A stretch of DNA of 64,000 nucleotides, taken from positions 1,054,145 through 1,118,144 of the forward strand of contig NZ_KB849780.1 of assembly GCF_000368965.1 (NCBI RefSeq), written 5' to 3'. Position numbers and translations under genes: made by a program. The notes under the pieces are model-generated. The model was given only the letters and a program-made list of their open reading frames with translations. It had not been told where the DNA came from and ran no database searches. Numbering within the stretch: position 1 is the first letter of the stretch; every line of letters begins with the position of its first letter. Shown here piece by piece: positions 9,473 through 19,167 of the stretch. Source of the stretch: Acinetobacter calcoaceticus DSM 30006 = CIP 81.8 (GTDB lineage Bacteria > Pseudomonadota > Gammaproteobacteria > Pseudomonadales > Moraxellaceae).

Positions 9473-9649
9473 ACTGTATTTCAGGATTAAGCAGTATTAT
9501 GAATTGCTTTAAAACAATCTTATTATCTTTAAATACACTACAAATGTATTTAATGCTGAACTTTTAGTCAAGATGGGATTGAAGGGTTTTACCAATAATT
9601 AGTAATTATTATGATGGAAATCACGTTTATATAATTTGGATAAGAAAAA

Positions 9650-9680
9650 ACCCATTTCTACTTCTCATGAAGAAATGGGT
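9650..9680 (-). terminator. Probable terminator of the pqq-dipeptidase unit
   Basis: Inverted repeat ACCCATTTCT / AGAAATGGGT with an 11-base loop. On the minus strand it is followed by TTTTTTCTTA. It lies about 170 bases beyond the dipeptidase stop and is the first strong minus-strand terminator after the pqq genes. Confidence 0.65.
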
Positions 9681-9852
9681 AATGTGAAAACCACAAAAGA
9701 CCTGAAATACTAAATGTTCTTACATTCAGTAAGGTTGAGTTTAGTGAATTTACCGAATGGTTGACAATTAAACCATTTGTATTTTTTTTAGTCATTTCAG
9801 CCAATCAAAAAATGCAAATAATTAGTTATGTTCAATATGTTTAGCTCTAAAA

Positions 9853-10905
9853 CTATTCACCCAGAATCCGATAAAGTACGTTTATCCAATTCGTAAAACA
9901 TAGTTTTTCAATGAGTTCGCTTGAGTAGGCTCGCTGTTGCATGCGATGAATAAGTTTATGTAAGCCCATAACATCTTCAAGCTCAGTCCCGATGAGTGCG
10001 CCGTCAAAATCGGAACCAAAAGCTACATGTTCTTCACCAAGTCGATCTAACAAATAATCAAGATGGTCTAAAATTACATCTATAGATGTATTTGCATTAC
10101 GTTGTCCATCTGATCGTAAAAAAGCAACATCGAAATTCACCCCGACGATACCTTTACTTTCTCGAATAGCTTTAAGCTGCTGGTCAGTTAAATTACGGGC
10201 TTGAGGACATAAAGCATGTGCATTAGAGTGTGTTGCTACGATTGGCTGTTGCAATAGATCTACAGTATCCCAAAAAGCCTGTTCATTCATATGGGAAACA
10301 TCAATCACCATTTTTTTATCAGCACATCGCTTTATAAAGGCTTTGCCGTCTTGGGTAAGACCAGCTCCTGTGTCGGGTGAGTGAGGAAACTTAGCATTCA
10401 AACCATGTCCAAACAGACTGGGCCTATTCCAAAGTGGGCCGATACTACGCAGACCTCTGTCATAAAACACATCAAGTAAATCGGAGTTTTGCTGTAAAGC
10501 TTCTGCACCTTCCATATGCAGCACAATTCCCAGTTTCTGTGTGTTTACACAGCTCTGAATATCCTGAACAGATGTGCAAATTTGAATGTCCGTAGAACGT
10601 TGCGCGAGTTGGTGTGCTATATCGAGTTGCTCTAAGCAAATCTGTTCAATTTGCTGTTGCGTAAAATCAGTAGCATCTTGATCAAAAAGTTTATTGGAAT
10701 GATGCTGTTGCACATAGCTAAATGGAGGTAAAAAAATGGCAAACATTCCACCAACAAAGCCTGCTTGCTGGCAGCGTTTTAAGTCAAGATGACCTGCTAA
10801 ACGTTCGTGCAGAAAAGCATGTACAGGATCTGCATGATCACTTAGCCATAAACGCGTTAATGCATCATTATGTCCATCAAAAACTGGAATATGGCTAGGC
10901 TTCAT
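9853..10905 (-). CDS. Membrane dipeptidase (peptidase M19) family protein next to pqqE
   Basis: A 350-residue zinc dipeptidase-like protein of the M19 (renal dipeptidase) family. It begins PVFDGHNDALTRLW, with the HxD metal ligands at about residues 12-14, then MEGAEAL (metal-bridging Glu), VIDVSHMNEQAFWDT, ATHSNAHALCP (further His ligands) and FGSDFDGA. No signal peptide is seen, so it is probably cytoplasmic. It starts 17 bases after the pqqE stop on the same strand, which suggests co-transcription with the PQQ genes. A role in clearing peptide by-products of PqqA processing is inference only; the family also cleaves Xaa-D/L dipeptides generally. Confidence 0.8.
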   Translation of the reverse strand: MKPSHIPVFDGHNDALTRLWLSDHADPVHAFLHERLAGHLDLKRCQQAGFVGGMFAIFLPPFSYVQQHHSNKLFDQDATDFTQQQIEQICLEQLDIAHQLAQRSTDIQICTSVQDIQSCVNTQKLGIVLHMEGAEALQQNSDLLDVFYDRGLRSIGPLWNRPSLFGHGLNAKFPHSPDTGAGLTQDGKAFIKRCADKKMVIDVSHMNEQAFWDTVDLLQQPIVATHSNAHALCPQARNLTDQQLKAIRESKGIVGVNFDVAFLRSDGQRNANTSIDVILDHLDYLLDRLGEEHVAFGSDFDGALIGTELEDVMGLHKLIHRMQQRAYSSELIEKLCFTNWINVLYRILGE

Positions 10906-10922
10906 GGGATTCCCGCTGCTTG

Positions 10923-12354
<1,432 letters not shown>

Positions 12355-12358
<4 letters not shown>

Positions 12359-13113
12359 TTAAATAATCCTTTATGCCAAACCCGTTTGCTAGTTACAGTG
12401 TGATACGGTGCTTCATTGTGAACATATGCCAGCGTTAAAGCATCTAAAATGCTCCATAAAATATCCAGCTTAAACTGCAATATTTCAAGCATTCGTTCTT
12501 GTTGCTCATGAGTCGTAAATGAATCAAGCGTAATCGTTAAGCCATGTTCAACGTCACGGCGTGCCTGACTTAAACGTGAACGGAAATACTCATAGCCTTT
12601 ATCATCAATCCAGGGATAGTGCTGTGGCCACGACTCTAGACGTGATTGATGAATTTTTGGGGCGAAAAGTTCAGTTAAAGAACTACTTGCTGCTTCCCGC
12701 CATGAAGCACGACGTGCGAAGTTCACATAGGCATCTACGGCAAAACGAACACCTGGTAATACCAGTTCTTCAGAAATCACTTGTTCACGACTCAAGCCCA
12801 CAGCTTCGGCTAACCGTAACCATGCTTCACGGCCACCGCCATCAGGATATTCACCATCTTGATCGATCATGCGTTGAATCCATTCTTGACGGACGCGCTG
12901 GTCTGGGCAATTCGCCATAATGGCTGCATCTTTAAGCGGAATATTAATTTGATAGTAATAGCGGTTTGCAACCCAAGCCTGAATTTGTTGTTGAGTTGCG
13001 CGACCTTCATACATCATCACATGAAATGGATGATAGATATGATAATACTGACCTTTATCGATAATAGCTTGTTTAAACTGCTCAGTCGTTAAAGCTTCAG
13101 GTGTTTGAGTCAT
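12355..13113 (-). CDS. pqqC: PqqC pyrroloquinoline-quinone synthase
   Basis: A 252-residue cofactor-less oxidase that catalyses ring closure and the final eight-electron oxidation to PQQ. Features are [14 protein letters not shown] near residue 22, [20 protein letters not shown], the [11 protein letters not shown] loop and the [12 protein letters not shown] helix, all typical of PqqC. It starts eight bases after pqqB and overlaps pqqD by four bases. Confidence 0.95.
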
Positions 13114-13121
13114 GGTTCACC

Positions 13122-14033
13122 TTAGAGTTCAATCTGCATGCCATCATAGGCAACTTCTACATTGTTTGCTTTAAGCTCAGCAAACTGGCTAGAGTTTTCA
13201 TTTAAAATTGGATTGGTATTGTTAATGTGAATGAGCACTTTTTTTGGCGTACTCAGTTGATTTAAATAGGATAGCGAACCGCCTTCACCACTAATGTATA
13301 AATGCCCCATTTCACGTCCAGTTTTTTTACCAACCCCTGTTTGTTGCATTTCATCATCTGTCCAAAGCGTTCCATCAATCATGACGCAGTCTGAACTCTG
13401 CATAATCTGCATGATTTGATCATCAATTTTTCCAAGACCCGGCGCATAGAACAACTGTTTTTGTGTTTTATGGTCTTTGATAATTAAGGCAATGTTGTCG
13501 CCGTCATGTGGGTCATTTCGATGTGGCGAATACGGAGGTGCAGCACTTTTAATGATGAGTGGAATAAATTCTAAACTTTCAAAACCATCAATTTTAAAAG
13601 CTTGTTTAGGGTTAATCTCGTGATATTGAAGACCACCATTCCAGTGTTTTAGCATGTTAAAAACTGGAAAGCCGCTCGTTAAATCTTGGTGGACCATTTC
13701 TGTACACCATACATTCATTGGACAACCTTCACGTAAGGTCAAAAGCCCAGTCGTATGGTCTAACTGACTGTCCATTAAAATAACGCTCGTTATTCCTGTA
13801 TCACGCAATTTACGAGCTGGTTGGGCTGCTTTAAATTCGAAAAGCTGCTGACGAATATCAGGTGATGCGTTTAATAAAATCCAGTCTACGCCGTTTTCTG
13901 AAACCGCAATTGATGATTGAGTACGGGGTTTGGCATTAATCGTACCTGTACGGACACCATGACAATTCGGGCAATTACAATTCCACTGCGGAAACCCGCC
14001 TCCGGCAGCTGAACCTAAAACATAAATATACAT
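13122..14033 (-). CDS. pqqB: PqqB, metallo-beta-lactamase-fold PQQ biosynthesis protein
   Basis: A 303-residue protein starting with the family signature [20 protein letters not shown], in which the CxCxxC group binds zinc. It has the beta-lactamase fold but with DSQLDHTTG replacing the HxHxDH of active hydrolases. It is thought to hydroxylate the PqqA-derived diamino acid. It lies 75 bases downstream of pqqA, with a strong hairpin between them. Confidence 0.94.
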   Translation of the reverse strand: MYIYVLGSAAGGGFPQWNCNCPNCHGVRTGTINAKPRTQSSIAVSENGVDWILLNASPDIRQQLFEFKAAQPARKLRDTGITSVILMDSQLDHTTGLLTLREGCPMNVWCTEMVHQDLTSGFPVFNMLKHWNGGLQYHEINPKQAFKIDGFESLEFIPLIIKSAAPPYSPHRNDPHDGDNIALIIKDHKTQKQLFYAPGLGKIDDQIMQIMQSSDCVMIDGTLWTDDEMQQTGVGKKTGREMGHLYISGEGGSLSYLNQLSTPKKVLIHINNTNPILNENSSQFAELKANNVEVAYDGMQIEL

Positions 14034-14058
14034 AAAATTAATATCTTATTAGAAAGAG

Positions 14059-14087
14059 ATAAGCCCTAGAACAAGACTAGGGCTTAT
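14059..14087 (-). terminator. pqqA-pqqB intergenic hairpin (partial terminator/attenuator)
   Basis: Perfect 11-bp inverted repeat ATAAGCCCTAG / CTAGGGCTTAT with a seven-base loop. It lies between pqqA and pqqB on the transcribed (minus) strand and has no long U-tract after it. It could stop part of the transcripts, or protect a short pqqA mRNA, so that the substrate peptide is made in excess over the enzymes. Confidence 0.7.
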
Positions 14088-14108
14088 GACATATTTGGAT
14101 GAAGCTGA

Positions 14109-14183
14109 TTAACGTGCTTCGAAGTACATTGTAACTTCAAAACCAATGCGTAAATCAGTAAAAGCAGGTTTAGTCCATTGCAT
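14109..14183 (-). CDS. pqqA: PqqA precursor peptide (24 aa)
   Basis: A 24-codon gene whose peptide starts MQWTKPAFTDLRIGFE and ends MYFEAR. It contains the conserved Glu16 and Tyr20 (ExxxY) that are crosslinked by PqqE and become PQQ. An AACCGGAGATAATTT-type ribosome site with GGAG precedes the ATG on the minus strand. It is too short for ordinary gene finders but is unambiguous from the motif and its position before pqqB. Confidence 0.96.
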   Translation of the reverse strand: MQWTKPAFTDLRIGFEVTMYFEAR

Positions 14184-14370
14184 AAATTATCTCCGGTTAA
14201 TATTAATCTTATGAAATTAATCACTTGATTAAATTTGATAAGGCAATTAAAAATTTATTCTAAATAAAAAATTGGGATTTGTAGACAGCCTCTAGCTAAG
14301 ATATTGTTCGATAATTGTGTTTTTTGTCCAAATTTTAATATTTCGAACATATTCAAATAAACTTCTAAAA

Positions 14371-14401
14371 AGACACAACAGTTTAAAATACTGTTGTGTC
14401 T
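14371..14401 (-). terminator. Terminator of ppk1
   Basis: Perfect 12-bp inverted repeat AGACACAACAGT / ACTGTTGTGTCT with a seven-base loop. On the minus strand it is followed by TTTTTAGAAG. It begins seven bases after the ppk1 stop. Confidence 0.85.
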
Positions 14402-14407
14402 ACTGTT

Positions 14408-16483
14408 TTACCCAGACAAATTCATTAAATGTTGTTGTGCAATATAAAGTTGCTGTCCACGTTTAGGCTGGCATTGCACCCATGTACCATCTGCTTGTAA
14501 TTCCCAAGCTTGACGATTGTCTTTTAGATAATTATTTAAACCATCTTCTATGATTTGTTTCCTTAATTTTTTATCTTCAATAGGGAAACACGTTTCTATA
14601 CGAGAGAACAAGTTACGACCCATCCAGTCAGCACTCGCACAATAAACTTTTGTATTACCATCATTATAAAAATAATAAACGCGAGTATGTTCTAAATAAC
14701 GACCAACAATTGAGCGTACACGAATATTTTCGGATAAACCCGCAACTTGTGGTCTTAAGCAGCAAATCGAACGAATAATTAAATCAATTTCTACGCCTGC
14801 TTGTGATGCCTTATAAAGTGCACTGATTAGCTGTGGTTCAGTGAGTGCATTCACTTTAATTATAATGTGGGCTTTTTTGCCTGCGAGGCTATTTTTAGTT
14901 TCTTGATCAATTAACTCAAGCAATTGTGAATGTAAGGTAAAAGGTGCATGGAATAGTTTTTTAAGCTTTGCCATTTTGCCCATACCCGTGAGTTCTTGGA
15001 AAATTTTATGCACATCTTCACAGATTTCAACATCACTCGTAAGTAAACCAAAATCTGTATAAATCTTGGCATTCACGGCATGGTAATTGCCTGTACCTAG
15101 GTGTGCATATCTTTTGATTTTATCTTGTTCACGACGAACAACTAAAATCATCTTGGCGTGAGTTTTATAACCCACAATTCCATAAACGACGACAGCACCA
15201 GCTTCTTGTAGTACGTTAGCAACTTCAATATTGGACTCTTCGTCAAAGCGTGCGCGTAACTCAATAACAGCAGTAACTTCTTTTCCGTTGCGAGCAGCTT
15301 CTGCAAGAAGTTGAACTATTTCAGAATTTGCACCACTCCGATACAGCGTTTGTTTAATTGCCAATACATTTGGATCTTGTGCCGCTTCTCTAAGAAACTT
15401 AATAACAGGTGCAAAAGAGTCAAATGGATGATGTAGTAAAACATCCCCTGCTTTTAATACACTAAAAATCGGTTTCTTATTATAAAGAAGCTGAGGTAAA
15501 ACCTGTTGGTAGGGTTTATAGCGTAGATCTGGAAAATCAAAATTCGAAATAAAACGGGCTAAATTGACAGGACCATCTACGTAATAAAGATGTTCAGCAT
15601 CTAAATCAAATTGTTCCAATAAATAATTTGCAATGTCGGCAGGACATTTTTTGCCTACTTCGAGACGGACAGCTTGCCCAAAGCGACGTGAAGATAACTC
15701 ACCTTTTAAAGCTTCCGCTAAATCTTCTACATCTTCAGACACGGTTAAATCAGCATTTCGTGTTACGCGAAATTGATAACACCCCGTTGCTTTCATACCA
15801 GGGAATAAATCTGAAATATGTTGATGGATAATGGCTGATAAAAGAATGTAATGCTCGGCACCACCGGAAATATGTTCCGGAATTTTAACAAGTCTTGGTA
15901 ATGAACGTGGGGCTGGCACAATGCCTAAATCAATCTGACGGCCAAAAGCATCTTTGCCTTCTAAGGTAACAATAAAATTAAGACTTTTATTGACCAATCG
16001 TGGAAATGGGTGTGCTGGATCAAGACTAATTGGAGTAATGACAGGTTGTACTTCTTTAAAAAAGTATTCTTTAATCCATTCTTTATGTTTTTCTAATATG
16101 TCAGCATGTTGAATAAAATGAATACCATAGCCTTGTAGTTGCGGCAACAATGTATAATTTAAAATTTTATATTGTTCTTCAACTGCCTCATGCACATTTT
16201 TTGAAATTTGTTTTAATACTTCTACTAATGGCAGTCCTTCTGGCCCAGTTGCTTGACTCATTAGGCTAATTTGTTGAATTAGACTTGCTACACGAATTTC
16301 AAAAAACTCATCCAGATTGCGTGAAAAAATAATTAAAAAATTTAAGCGTTCAAGCAAAGGATGTTCAATATCTTTTGCTTGAGCAAGCACTCGCTTATGG
16401 AACTCTAATAAGGACAGTTCTCTATTAATATAAGTTTCTAAATTATGCTGGGTTGAGCTAGATAAAGTGGGCAATGATGTCAT
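14408..16483 (-). CDS. ppk1: Polyphosphate kinase 1
   Basis: A 691-residue PPK1, which makes inorganic polyphosphate from ATP reversibly. The N-terminal domain starts [16 protein letters not shown]. The phosphorylated His is at about residue 442 in [12 protein letters not shown], matching the second catalytic domain, and [14 protein letters not shown] and [12 protein letters not shown] are conserved active-site segments. C-terminal motifs include [15 protein letters not shown] and [12 protein letters not shown]. Length agrees with the family. It is divergent from the nucleotidase gene at 16785, with about 300 bases between them. Confidence 0.96.
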   Translation of the reverse strand: MTSLPTLSSSTQHNLETYINRELSLLEFHKRVLAQAKDIEHPLLERLNFLIIFSRNLDEFFEIRVASLIQQISLMSQATGPEGLPLVEVLKQISKNVHEAVEEQYKILNYTLLPQLQGYGIHFIQHADILEKHKEWIKEYFFKEVQPVITPISLDPAHPFPRLVNKSLNFIVTLEGKDAFGRQIDLGIVPAPRSLPRLVKIPEHISGGAEHYILLSAIIHQHISDLFPGMKATGCYQFRVTRNADLTVSEDVEDLAEALKGELSSRRFGQAVRLEVGKKCPADIANYLLEQFDLDAEHLYYVDGPVNLARFISNFDFPDLRYKPYQQVLPQLLYNKKPIFSVLKAGDVLLHHPFDSFAPVIKFLREAAQDPNVLAIKQTLYRSGANSEIVQLLAEAARNGKEVTAVIELRARFDEESNIEVANVLQEAGAVVVYGIVGYKTHAKMILVVRREQDKIKRYAHLGTGNYHAVNAKIYTDFGLLTSDVEICEDVHKIFQELTGMGKMAKLKKLFHAPFTLHSQLLELIDQETKNSLAGKKAHIIIKVNALTEPQLISALYKASQAGVEIDLIIRSICCLRPQVAGLSENIRVRSIVGRYLEHTRVYYFYNDGNTKVYCASADWMGRNLFSRIETCFPIEDKKLRKQIIEDGLNNYLKDNRQAWELQADGTWVQCQPKRGQQLYIAQQHLMNLSG

Positions 16484-16784
16484 TATTGACTCTTATACTT
16501 GGAAAAAAGTTAAAATGAATAAAAAAGAGAAATTTAAAAACCGATTTTACTCACCTATATTTTGTAGATGTTTTATTGCAAATTAATGAATTATTTATGA
16601 AAAAATTTAAAATCAGCATTTATTTTAAGCACTTTATTTATTTACTTCCTTACTAGAAGCTTATAAATAATTTTAGCACTAATTTTTTAAAATCACTCTA
16701 TCTGTAGTTATATTCATTTTTCATCAAATATTCACACTAAAAGCGTATTTTTTTATCCGTCTTAATTGATCAAATGATAAAAAA
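16484..16784. other. Divergent promoter region of ppk1 and nucleotidase gene
   Basis: A very AT-rich 301-base gap that must hold the promoters of ppk1 (minus) and the 5'-nucleotidase-like gene (plus). I see several TTCAT/TTCAC words around 16710-16735 but no convincing Pho box, and no additional gene. Confidence 0.4.
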
Positions 16785-18569
16785 ATGACAAATTTAACAA
16801 CACTATTTAAAGTAACAACACTTTCTCTGACAATAACGTTATTAGCTGGATGTAATGACGATGATAATGACACAGCACCCGCCCAAAGAAGCAATCAGAC
16901 CGTAAATATTTTAGCTTTTAATGACTTTCACGGAAATCTTGAACCACCTAAGCGTTATGTCGAAGCACCAAATCCAAATGATGCTGCTCAATCTGTTCGT
17001 ATTCCTGTTGGTGGGGTAAGTTACTTTGCTGATGCAATTAAAAAACTTAAAGCAGAAAATCCAAATAATGCTGTGGTTTCGGCAGGCGATTTAATTAGTG
17101 CTTCCCCACTGACCTCTTCTTTATTTTTAGATGAACCGACAATTGAAGTAATGAATGATATTCAAATTGACTTTAATGCTGTGGGTAATCATGAATTTGA
17201 CCGTGGTACAGATGAATTACGCCGCTTAAAGAACGGTGGATGTCAGCAATATACTAGCACTGCACCTTGCCAAATTAGTAAAAACTTTAGCGGTGCAAAA
17301 TTTGATTTTCTTGCAGCTAACGTAGCAATGAAAAATGATGTGAGCAAAACAATCTTTCCTGCCTATAAAGTCAAAACTTACGGCGGTATTCCAGTTGCAT
17401 TTATTGGTTTAACCCTTAAAGCAACGCCGAGTATTGTTTCGGCAGCTGGCATTAAAGATGTGGAATTCCGTGATGAAGCAGATACGGTAAATGCCTTGAT
17501 TCCTGAGTTACAAAAACAAGGAATTGAAGCAATTGTTGTAGTAGTTCATGAAGGTGCCGCACCAGGTACTAAGTTTAATGAAAAAACATGTGATGGCTTA
17601 AGCGGCCCGATCTTAGGTATTTTAGATAAATTAAATCCGGCAGTTGATATTGTTGTTTCGGGGCATACGCATCAATCTTATATTTGTGACTATGCTACAA
17701 AAAATCCGGCAAAACCGTTCTTGCTTACCTCAGCTGGACAATATGGCACGCTTATTACTGACATCAAGGTTGAGCTTGATGGTAAAACTGGTGATGTGAT
17801 TAAAAAGGATGCTAAACAGGTTCCTATACAAAGTGAAGCATACACATCTGGAACAACCACAGTAAGCCTTACAGATCTCTATCAAAAATTTAGCAAAACG
17901 CCAAGCATTGAGGCTATTTTAGATAAGTACCGCCAAGCTGTGACCAACATTTCAAGTCGTGTGGTTGGAACTGCAACAGCGGTTGTAAGTCGTACTCAAG
18001 TCGAAAGTGGTGAAAGTCCGCTCGGTATTATGATTGCAGATGCTCAGCAAGCGTTTGCCTTAAAAGCAAGTAATCAAGGCTCTGACTTTACACTCATGAA
18101 CCCAGGTGGTGTACGTGCCGACCTACTGATTAACAGTAGTAACCGGATTACCTTTGGCGATGTTTTTGCGGTTCAACCCTTTGGTAACTCTATTGTGACT
18201 TTGAGCTTGACTGGCAAACAGATTAGAGATGTACTTGAACAGCAGTGGTCTGGTGCAAATGCAAATTCAGCGAGAATTTTACAGCCATCTAAAGAATTAA
18301 CCTATCAATATGCGGCAAATACTTCTGTTTCACCGCGAGCAAGTAACATTATGGTTGCTGGTTCACCGTTGGTTGACAGTAAAGTATACCGTGTGACGGT
18401 AAATAGCTTTTTGGCAGATGGCAGTGACAATTTTACAGTATTAAAAGAAGGTCAAAACCGTGTAGGTGGTGGTCAAGATATTGATGCTCTTGAAAGCTAT
18501 ATTGAAGAAAACTCAAAGAATTCGCCGTTAATTATTCCAGCTACAACTCGAATTAAAGTAATTAAATAA
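16785..18569 (+). CDS. 5'-nucleotidase / UshA-like metallophosphatase lipoprotein
   Basis: A 594-residue protein with a lipoprotein signal (hydrophobic segment ending LLAGC, Cys at about 23). The metallophosphoesterase domain carries NDFHGN (residue ~47), SAGDLIS, GNHEFDRG and SGHTHQSY, which bind the two metals. The C-terminal 5'-nucleotidase domain has NPGGVRADL and the substrate-stacking region FGNSIVTLSLTG. It hydrolyses nucleotides or similar phosphoesters in the periplasm. Being a lipoprotein, it is probably anchored to the outer membrane, unlike soluble E. coli UshA. It is divergent from ppk1, so both neighbours handle phosphate. Precise substrate not known. Confidence 0.88.
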   Translation: MTNLTTLFKVTTLSLTITLLAGCNDDDNDTAPAQRSNQTVNILAFNDFHGNLEPPKRYVEAPNPNDAAQSVRIPVGGVSYFADAIKKLKAENPNNAVVSAGDLISASPLTSSLFLDEPTIEVMNDIQIDFNAVGNHEFDRGTDELRRLKNGGCQQYTSTAPCQISKNFSGAKFDFLAANVAMKNDVSKTIFPAYKVKTYGGIPVAFIGLTLKATPSIVSAAGIKDVEFRDEADTVNALIPELQKQGIEAIVVVVHEGAAPGTKFNEKTCDGLSGPILGILDKLNPAVDIVVSGHTHQSYICDYATKNPAKPFLLTSAGQYGTLITDIKVELDGKTGDVIKKDAKQVPIQSEAYTSGTTTVSLTDLYQKFSKTPSIEAILDKYRQAVTNISSRVVGTATAVVSRTQVESGESPLGIMIADAQQAFALKASNQGSDFTLMNPGGVRADLLINSSNRITFGDVFAVQPFGNSIVTLSLTGKQIRDVLEQQWSGANANSARILQPSKELTYQYAANTSVSPRASNIMVAGSPLVDSKVYRVTVNSFLADGSDNFTVLKEGQNRVGGGQDIDALESYIEENSKNSPLIIPATTRIKVIK

Positions 18570-18581
18570 TAAGGCACGTCG

Positions 18582-18611
18582 AATAAAGGACAGCAAAAGC
18601 TGTCCTTTATT
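18582..18611 (+). terminator. Terminator after nucleotidase gene
   Basis: Perfect 13-bp inverted repeat AATAAAGGACAGC / GCTGTCCTTTATT with loop AAAA, followed by TTG. It separates the nucleotidase gene from the convergent Fur-like gene. Confidence 0.85.
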
Positions 18612-18629
18612 TTGCTCTATATAAAGATT

Positions 18630-19031
18630 TTATTCAGTATAAAGGTTAAGCTCAATACTGCTAATGTCTGCTCCAGTATTTGCAAAAATAATTTCCATAA
18701 CTTCATGGAGTAATTCATTAACTTTCTCATGCTCAAAGTTAGAGGCTTCTGATGTTTTAAGACAAATCAGATTACAGCTCATTTTATCTTTTCTAATTTT
18801 GTAGATACTTTTGCTTTTCCCTAAGAATACCCTTTTGATGAGTTTACGATTTTCAAATTCAGATAAAATTCTATAGATCGTTCCTAACGTTATTTTATAT
18901 TCATTTTTAATTTGAGCATAAATATTGTCTGCGCTTAAACCTTGTGGATTCTGATTTAAGATTTCAAAAACATGTATTCTCGATTTTTTTATCGGTAGTC
19001 CGTTTAATAATGATTTTGAAGTTGTCGTCAT
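18630..19031 (-). CDS. Fur-family regulator paralog lacking the metal-binding His cluster
   Basis: A 133-residue protein with the Fur winged-helix domain: GLPIKKSRIHVFEIL, LSADNIYAQI, the recognition-helix region ITLGTIYRILSEFENRKLIKR, and FLGKSKSIYKI. The dimerisation half is recognisable (EVMEIIFANTGADISSIELNLY). Where Fur has HHDHLICxxCG, this protein has KMSCNLICLKTSE, so the key His/Asp ligands are missing. The C-terminal zinc cysteines are also absent. It lies just beyond the TonB receptor of the siderophore cluster, on the same strand. It may regulate that cluster without sensing iron directly, or it may be a decayed Fur copy; the intact reading frame favours a function. Confidence 0.75.
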   Translation of the reverse strand: MTTTSKSLLNGLPIKKSRIHVFEILNQNPQGLSADNIYAQIKNEYKITLGTIYRILSEFENRKLIKRVFLGKSKSIYKIRKDKMSCNLICLKTSEASNFEHEKVNELLHEVMEIIFANTGADISSIELNLYTE

Positions 19032-19123
19032 GATTAATTAGCCTTAATGTTTAGAAGTATAAGATTTATTAAAATTATTTTGTCTACACTTGCTTGAAAA
19101 TTATGGGTATTTGTTAAAAAAAG

Positions 19124-19153
19124 CAAAGCCTATTCCCCTATGAATAGGCTTTG
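19124..19153 (-). terminator. Terminator of the TonB receptor gene
   Basis: Perfect 12-bp inverted repeat CAAAGCCTATTC / GAATAGGCTTTG, loop six bases. On the minus strand it is followed by a T-rich run (CTTTTTTTAAC). It starts fourteen bases after the receptor stop. Confidence 0.85.
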
Positions 19154-19167
19154 AGCTTAGCTTTACC

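Larger units (their letters stand above)
9276..9852. other. Intergenic region with two hairpins, no gene seen
   Basis: A 577-base AT-rich stretch between the 58-residue gene and the dipeptidase gene. It carries two strong inverted repeats (listed separately) but no open frame with a ribosome site that I can support. The promoter of the 58-residue gene should lie in its left part. Confidence 0.5.

Noticed and set aside
16690..16784. Possible Pho box between ppk1 and the nucleotidase gene
   Set aside because: TTCAT/TTCAC words recur, but not as the 7-bp direct repeats with 4-base spacer of a Pho box; AT-richness alone explains them.
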